Source: Atkinsonella hypoxylon
Taxonomy: Eukaryota; Ascomycota; Sordariomycetes; Hypocreales; Clavicipitaceae
Assembly: GCA_000729835.1 (NCBI GenBank)
Contig: JFHB01000068.1
Location: 1 to 64,000 of the forward strand
Length of the DNA stretch: 64,000 nucleotides
Reading direction: 5' to 3'
Every line of letters begins with the position of its first letter. The first letter of the stretch is position 1. Position numbers and translations under genes: made by a program. The notes under the pieces are model-generated. The model saw only the letters and a program-made list of their open reading frames with translations. It did not search any database and was not told where the DNA came from. Positions 57,011 to 64,000 of this stretch are shown piece by piece.

Positions 57011-59399
57011 TCGTGTCAGGGCGACACGAATTAAGCGCAAATCTCACTTGATCCGAATGTACGTATTCGGAAGTATGGCAGGTAAGCAGAGATCGATAAC
57101 TGACCACAATCTATTGACCTCGGAGCGTGGCGTTTTTGCTTTGACAGGGAGAGTAAATCCCTTGAAACCCATGTCCGTTGGGCATTAATTAGTCCGGATA
57201 AATCCCTCCCCAGGATGATCGAGCAGAGCTTCAACCGGCGATTTTCGGGGAATTCGAATTCGGAAGTGATAGCTGACTTGGATTGTTTGCATTCTTGTGC
57301 CGCTGCTGTTATCGAAACTCATTGCTTACTGCCTGAGTTGATGGCGACATCAGCTAGACTGCTCTATGACCTCGGGACGTTTGTTATCGACAGGGATGCC
57401 AGATCCATCTTGGCCCAAAGGCCAGAGACATGGCGCCTCCCCATCCCCGTGAATCATGGCCCCGTGAATCATGACTTAAACCCCCGCTCGTAAAGGAAAC
57501 TAGCACAGTCAGCTAGCACCGACGTGGTGTCGTCTTGTCAAAGTAGGCAATGCTATCCTAGGAAGAGACACACAGCGGCAGTTGACGACCTTGGTAACAA
57601 CCGGAACTAGGAAATGCCATTGCTTCTGCCTGAAGAGCCACAGGCACGTATACACAACGCCCGCATGGCTGACAGCTGTGATCAAGACCGACGACGCCAC
57701 ACTAGTGGCATTTGAAAGTGACGGTGATTAGTTAGTTACTTCTCTGGTGTATTTCCAGTATTGAGAATGGGCGACAGCAGCAGCTGATGCTGGCCAACCG
57801 TGCCTTTCCCGCCAGTTGTTGGCTGATTGGACCGTACGCTCGAATGTGGTGCACCGAGAGATGCAAACTGGCAGCTTCGGAGCATGAGTGAACAGAACTC
57901 GCCTTTGTGACCTGTCGGAATTTATTAGTCCCCGCCAGCAGCTCCAGCGCAATGGCACGGCCAACAGGAAATCGACAATGCTGTGCTGGATAAGGCGGTG
58001 AATCGTTGGTGGTCATGCTGAGTTGACTTTTACTTTTACTTGGTACCAGGGGTTCTTGAGTATTCCAAGGGCAAATCGACACCGGATTTTCACGATTTTC
58101 GTCAAAGCCAGGACGTCCAAGTGCCATCGGGAGAGATGAATAACTCAGCGCCGAAACCTCACAGGTTCGGGCCAATTTACTACCAGACTGCGGTAGTGCC
58201 GCAACTGTCGGTTGGATCGGAACCACCAATGATGATCCAGGGCAGGACATCTAGACTTGCGGTGAGAAGCGCCGTCAGTCTCTAAGAGCTGACTCGCAAC
58301 AGTCAATTGCGGATGGCGCAAGACCAAAAAAAAAAAAACCACATCTTTGGAGAAAATGAGGTGTCAAGGGCCCATGGGCGGCTAGCAAAGACGGTGATTT
58401 TGACAATCTACGACAACATACCTCTGCAGCCTGAATGCTCAGTTGCCCACACGAGCCAAACAGCCGCTTGCTTGTACCCTAGTAGAATGCACAATGACTG
58501 ACTCCAGTTCGCTTGGCCCTTAGTTTCTGAACCGTCAGTTGAATTGTTGCCCGACACTCGTGGTAGTCGTTGAGAACCGTTCATGGCAACCAGACCATCA
58601 ACGACTTAGAGAAGCAGAATCTGCCAGTATCCTTCCTTGTTTGCAAAATGCGCATTGTGGAAAACAGCTTGTGCTTTGGCGCCCTTACTTTGAGTGTGGT
58701 CGATAAGTTGTGAAAAGCATTACATCGTCGTTCAACAGACAGACTTCGGCCCACAGCGCCGGCTGTTATTTTTAAACACGGCATGCCATGCGTGGCCAAA
58801 TGATCGCTATTGGCTCCTATTTCGGAGTCACCTTTTATAGGCGGAAGGCCTTACCTGATCATGATCAAGTAGTCTCGCCAACACAGCTATTGGGTGATCA
58901 GATTGGAGGCAAGGAAGGGCTTCATGACAGCTGCAGGCTATTGTATGTTCTGTCAAGGCTGTGCACCATAAGCTCGTTCGGATCTCGGGCCAGTGTCTGG
59001 GACTCCCTCGCGAATTGGACATGTCGCATATTAACACCGTGATTCAATCTCTCAGCTGCGAAAACAATGAAATTGACTTGCGAGTTCCTGATGTTTTGAG
59101 TCTGCTGCGGATGAGGCGACTTCTTAGCCTGTCCCTGAATCCGTCACCGCTGCCAGCAATGACTGTCTAAGTGGTTGATTCTCGTGCTGCTGTTGCTGGT
59201 TTTGTCTAGATGTATCGAGCGAAGACCCTATGTTTCACTCAAGGTTGAAAATACTGTTCCGACTCGTTTCACATCGGTGCCATGGGACTACGGCGATGAT
59301 TCGTGTCGGAAAATTGGAGCATTTACCTTACCTGCTCATGAATTCGTGACCTGATTGGCGATTTCGCACTCAGAATGGATAAAATGGCTAAAGAGCGTT

Positions 59400-60052
59400 A
59401 GGGTCTGATCCATGAGCGGCCACAAACTTTGTGCGTGCATAATTAGTCGCAAAGTGTGTATAAAAGACAAACATGCGGAATACTTGACCATTTTTAGTTA
59501 GGAATTTTACATACAAATTTATGGATTTATGTCTAGACTCCACAACTGCCACTTTCCCCCTGTTTACAATGTTTCTTTTTAACCAGGGTCTTCGGGATCC
59601 CTATATTTAGCGTCTTGTTGCGTAATTTTGTGTGTTTTTTCGTGCTTTTGTTAATTTCTTGCTACAAAGTTAGCACTCTAGATAAGGTGCGTGTTAACTT
59701 TGTGCGCGCATAAGGCTAGACAGCACAAAATAGCCGCCCCATCTCCTTGGGGACGATAAGGCTCCAGGTACATGATGAACCCATTGTAATTACTGGCGAT
59801 TGGGCGCAGCCCGAGTGACTTTATGCAACCCTTAAAAACGAGTGAATTTGTGAGACGTATAATGTTCCTCTTTGTAGCTCGGACTGTTACTAGTACTTAT
59901 ACTGTAGCGTAGCTTTGTATAGAAGGAGACGTACCGCCTACAGCGATGAATTTGATTGGACCAAGCCCTGTCATCTTTGTACCTGGAGCCTTATCGTCTC
60001 CAAGGGGATACAGCCCCACATACAGCTTGTACCGTACCGTGGATCAGACCCT
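59400..60052. mobile_element. TIR-bounded non-coding element with internal inverted repeat
   Basis: The ends are perfect 13-bp inverted repeats: agggtctgatcca (59400-59412) and tggatcagaccct (60040-60052). Inside, 59740-59772 and 59979-60010 form a second inverted pair matching at about 30 of 33 positions, with a 21-base perfect core. An 18-bp direct repeat (aactttgtgcg[t/c]gcataa) occurs at 59425-59442 and 59696-59713. No transposase frame is present. This looks like a non-autonomous DNA element, perhaps nested; a target-site duplication is not clear. Confidence 0.5.
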
Positions 60053-61540
60053 TATAGCGGTCAAGAAGTGTCGGCATTTGCTATTTCTCACAAGCAACTT
60101 TCATCATGACTTCTAAAAATAAAAATAAAAATAGAAAATAAGCATTCTCACGGTCTTAGGACTGAAGAAAGCTTGGTATGTGGAATAAGCATTTAGATTT
60201 ATTCAATGCAATATAGAGAGGAGATATTGCCTGCGGAAACCTGTGCTTCAAGAACGAGAAATTATCGCATATTCCCCCAATGGCCTCCTTCATGCCAAGT
60301 CCTCTGGGTATCGGCGGGCCGACAGTCGGAAGGTGCAATCAATATATTTCAAGTAATTGTTCAGTTGATTGGCTGTCTTGACAAGCAGGGGTGTTGAATT
60401 TCTGGGCTGATATGTTCAATAGTCTGTGCGGGCATGCCAGAGTAGCTGTTTGCCTCGCGGTACTTCCTACGCGGCATCGTGTTTGTTGCGCTCTGTATAT
60501 GTAATTTCGAATCACTCCGGTGTCGGCTGAACTGAAAGGCTGTTCTGTTGTCATGGCTTAATCGGATTGAACGCAAAGCACAAGAACTTCCAACACGTAA
60601 TAAGATTGATTATATGTTACACCCAGAACATTTGTGCAGTAAATTGATTAAAGATCTTCAGGTAAAACCACTTGGCGCATTCACCATGATCATGGTTTAT
60701 TGTGCGTGGCCCGAGGAAGTGAGATAAGCTGAGCGTCTAGTTACCCTGTTCTTTGCTTGAGCAGATGGTGATGCTCCCGTACGAATTGGCCATAATACCG
60801 CTGTGCTGGGCCAGTCGATGCTGTGACTCCACATTGTGGCTTGACCCAGCTTGGCGGATTAACGGACAAGGATGATGTTGCGATCGTGAACAGGGGGTAA
60901 TTATGTGCCAGTCGTGATGCCGTGAAAGCTCGGATAGAGATATGATTGGTTAACTCTTAGCTTTGTGACCCAAGATCCCATTAGTGTGACAAAGCACCGA
61001 CGAGAACGCATTCGATAGTGGTAGCAGCCAGTGTAACGGCGAATTGCTGCATCTGGGACGTCGGATGCTCGTCAAAAGCAGTTTGAAATAAAGTAAGAAG
61101 CCAGTTTATTCCAGATGCGATCCATTGTACGCTGTGGTTAGATGGACATAATTCGGTTGTCGGATCTTCCATGTGGAAGCAGCGTAAACAATCTGGCCGG
61201 GGACGCGCCCATTGACTCTGGCCAATCTCCACGTAGGGGAGTAATTTCGTTTTAACACAAAATTGTTGAGAAACCAAGTACCAACCACGACAACTTTACG
61301 CCGAGTTGAAGTATTGTGGCATTCAACAAAATCTGGTCCAGTGGGGATTATGCGACATGGCTGGGTTGCGAATAATGAGATTTGGTGTTCCTACAGGTCG
61401 TGATGGGCAGTAGAAAAACAAAGCTCCAACATTCTTCATTGCCTTCCGGCGATAGTAATTTCGGCCAAATTTCAGCTCGTCCCAGGCAACTGCGAGAGCT
61501 GCCGACACATAGTGCTCTGCTCAGTGACATAATTCTGATA

Positions 61541-61572
61541 ATCTACCCGTCTGGTGATCTACCCGTCTGGTG
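61541..61572. repeat. 16-bp tandem duplication
   Basis: Two adjacent copies of ATCTACCCGTCTGGTG (second flank slightly different), intergenic. Confidence 0.8.
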
Positions 61573-63781
61573 TGGCTGCCGCCTCCCTCCCCTTGCCTCG
61601 ATTGCAGTGCGGTGTTCTGAAGTGGCGGTGGGCACATGAGATCTCGTACCTTGCATGAGGGGGCCCGTTCGCGGCCGGCTATTATCGTAATGTGCGGAAC
61701 AGACGTTGGCAGCCTAATGCACATGGTCGACAGGATGTGAATAGATTCTGGACAGAAAACGAGGGAAGTAGTAAATAATTAGTTAGATCGGTGATAGGTT
61801 TGACGACTGTGTGGATCGGCTCTGGATATTACTCTAAGCAGACAACCCGAGTTATGCAAGGCAGCCGTATCCATTCCGTCCCATATTGACAGGGAAGCTT
61901 TAACATAGGCACCTGTAGGTGAATTTCGCACCATCAGGAGAGAACATCTTCATATTTGTTCGTACCCCATGAGGGACTCGCCAAGTGGGCACGGCTGGCT
62001 GACCTCGTGTATTCTTGTTATTTTGGGAGTGCTCAACGTCGGATCTGGCGTTTCCTATGGTTCTCGCCAACGGACACAACGTTGTGGTAATAATGCACAG
62101 ACGACTCGTTCTGTGGCTTGTGACAGCGGACCATCCGGACTGCTCGGCCGAATTGCGTGCGCCGTTGGGTTGCGAAGATTTCTTTATCTCGGTGCAATAT
62201 GTCAAGACATAACCATATATGCATGCGCAAAAAAAAAAAAAAGAAAAAAAGAAAACACGAAGACTACGTATGATGTCTACAAGAGCATTAAAGGCTCTCG
62301 AAATTTATCTTCCATGTTTGTCCCTAAAGTCACAGCAGCTAGAGTGGATCGCACCTGCCTATTCCTCGATGCGCAAACTGCGCGTCCACATCGCCACTTC
62401 TCAGGTAAGACTTGATTCTTGTCGAGGAACCTTCTTCACTGTGGGCCTCAGTGGCAAAAGGCTGCTCTTCTAATTAGCTTACTAGAGCTAAGATTTAGTT
62501 AGTACGATTTATGCACATACATAATCGCAACAAAATAGAGACAGATGGCTAGAGTTATTAGATATAAAATTTCCACGAAAAAGGAAAACAAGGAAGAAAT
62601 AAAGTCAAAGACAGCTATTTTCCAAAAAGCTTCCTAATTCTATGCAATGGTTGAAGAAAATTATTGTTATAATAAAACACGTGCGCGCTCATTGCACGCG
62701 TACTGTGAATGTATCATATCATTGGCTAAAATAGGACCCCCTCGACAAAAGGTCGCTCATCATCCATCTACAGGCTCCCATGGATAGTCAGGTACATTCC
62801 TACGGAATAGCTGCATGGTTAATTATCCTTGGTTTTGTCCAACATTTCTCTCCCAGGGATTTCAGCTGCGAATCGGCTCCTGCAGGCGGAAATGGTGCAA
62901 CATTTGAGGTCGTTTTCGGTAACTGTTCCCAAAACTTGGATTTCGTGCAAGAGCGGGTGTCTGCAACCTGCTCGGCTACTTATCCAATACGACAGTCCAA
63001 TTTTCGGTAATGCACAGTTATTCACATTGACAACGCAGAAGCTCCTACGAAAAGCATTTCATTATTTCTGTGCAATCACGGGCCGGGTAAAATGTATATT
63101 ATAACGACATATTCATCTCGATTTCTTCATAATCGGGAGGGCTAGAGACGGGGCGAACCACCAAAATCCTTGCTTATCATTTTGATCGAAGTCTTGCACA
63201 AGACACGCGGTGCCTGCCACGAGCCAGAAGAGAGACTTTCGAAGTACATCGAGCGTCAAACCGCTAGTCGGAGCACTAGTCTGCACATAAGATGACGCGA
63301 CTTGTCTGACTCTCATTGTCAAATTGGCGGAAACGATTTTCGCATCCCGGCAATAGTTACAGACGTACTCCAATCCGGACGAGGACAAGGAGGGAAGAGA
63401 AAGAGAAGGAAAACTGCAATAAGGTGAGACATGTCCTTGTGTGGCTGCGTTGACTCTTCACCCCCACGCTGGGGTCCGATTACATGACTGGTACCATAAA
63501 CCATTCAATGTTGCTCTTCTTCGAGATCCGTCCTGTAGTTTGATCGCCACTCGTTGACTAGGTATGTTCTTGGACTGACACGCCGTTAGAGTCGCATCGA
63601 AGTATAAGACGAGACGGACTTGTTCCGGTACTCGCTTCCGAAACCAGAACGGTGTAACCGGTATGTTTGACATTTTTCTATGGTTCTATGCAACAACCTG
63701 CCGTTGTTTTTGTGTGGTTTCTACAGAGTACAATCGACTGTCCTTTGGCGCCGGTGAAGCCAACCCCACGGCACTAAACGC

Positions 63782-63816
63782 GGAACCTGGAACCTGGAAC
63801 CTGGAACCTGGAACCT
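63782..63816. repeat. GGAACCT 7-bp tandem repeat, 5 copies
   Basis: Five exact units of GGAACCT near the right edge of the window; intergenic as far as can be seen. Confidence 0.95.
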
Positions 63817-64000
63817 GACCTCGTCTTATTTTTATTCCTGCGCAACTCTTGCTGCTATAGCAATGTTTGCTGGCTGTCTGCTGGCATCATGACAGCGCCA
63901 CCGTCAGTAACTGGATCCACTCTATTGAATCATTAGCTATGTATGTAATCGCTTGCAAGGGGACAGCACGAAACTAGAGCTAATTGTGCCGGGATTATGT

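Larger units (their letters stand above)
53675..64000. other. Large gene-poor region
   Basis: 10.3 kb without a gene I can support. Only short frames occur on either strand. Visible items are a GTCCAATCGACGGTT duplication (55229-55258), a possible minus-strand exon near 55610-55800 (open, containing ARSLVHVRLIHDARVLD), a membrane-like minus-strand remnant near 56700-57000, A-rich tracts (56636-56700 and 58325-58338), a TIR element (59400-60052), a 16-bp tandem duplication (61541-61572) and a GGAACCT repeat (63782-63816). Confidence 0.55.

Noticed and set aside
61969..62415. 148-codon plus-strand frame with a hydrophobic N-terminus
   Set aside because: Runs through a poly-A tract (lysine run) and has no family resemblance.

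Overview
The window is nuclear DNA of a filamentous ascomycete, Pezizomycotina and most likely Sordariomycetes. The genes are short-intron eukaryotic genes (50-165 bp introns with GTAAGT/GTATGT-type donors and CAG/TAG acceptors). Typical families are present: a Zn2Cys6 regulator, a sedolisin, a pepsin-type protease, a Whi5/Nrm1 repressor and a fungal THI4 with a TPP riboswitch. Intergenic DNA is rich in poly(A/T) tracts, microsatellites and decayed repeats with transition-type damage that looks like repeat-induced point mutation. The order is an inference; nothing in the sequence fixes the species.

Layout. 1-705 (+) is the C-terminal end of a GPI-anchored Gly/Ser/Asn-rich wall protein cut by the window edge. 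After 2.4 kb with only a doubtful gene fragment come a gamma-glutamyltransferase (3161-5040 +), a stop-riddled MFS transporter remnant (6595-7257 +) and the ER P5A-ATPase Spf1 (8366-12475 +). Next are mitochondrial malate dehydrogenase (13074-14323 -), a TRIP4/Rqt4-type zinc-finger protein (15009-16601 +), a Whi5/Nrm1 G1/S repressor (18207-19779 +) and an unknown basic/serine-rich protein (20470-21303 -). A repeat-rich gap follows (21.3-24.5 kb) with a long AC/AT microsatellite and a palindromic MITE-like element. Then come a cysteine-synthase/rhodanese fusion (24553-26534 -), a secreted sedolisin (29105-30838 +), an Hst3/Hst4-type sirtuin (31857-34818 +), an Egt2/isopenicillin-N-epimerase-like PLP enzyme (35347-36799 +), a secreted aspartic protease with a GGNQNGGQ repeat insert (38713-40442 +), a 99-residue putatively myristoylated protein (41168-41467 +), a Zn2Cys6 regulator (42153-44781 -) and THI4 with a TPP riboswitch in a leader intron (47099-48416 -).

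The most interesting block is 49299-53674. A TIM-barrel isomerase (-), an RpiB-type isomerase (-) and a divergently transcribed dihydroxyacetone-kinase-family gene (+) match, gene for gene, the tetrulose branch of erythritol catabolism: L-erythrulose to L-erythrulose-1-P to D-erythrulose-4-P to D-erythrose-4-P. The isomerase catalytic residues and the sugar-binding and metal-binding motifs of the kinase are visible, and the TIM gene differs from glycolytic TPI at its lysine motif. No polyol dehydrogenase was seen in the window.

The last 10.3 kb (53675-64000) holds no gene I can support. It contains short repeats, possible gene remnants and a TIR-bounded element with an internal inverted repeat (59400-60052). 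Intron boundaries for the multi-exon genes were read by eye from splice consensus, phase and family conservation; all give continuous frames.
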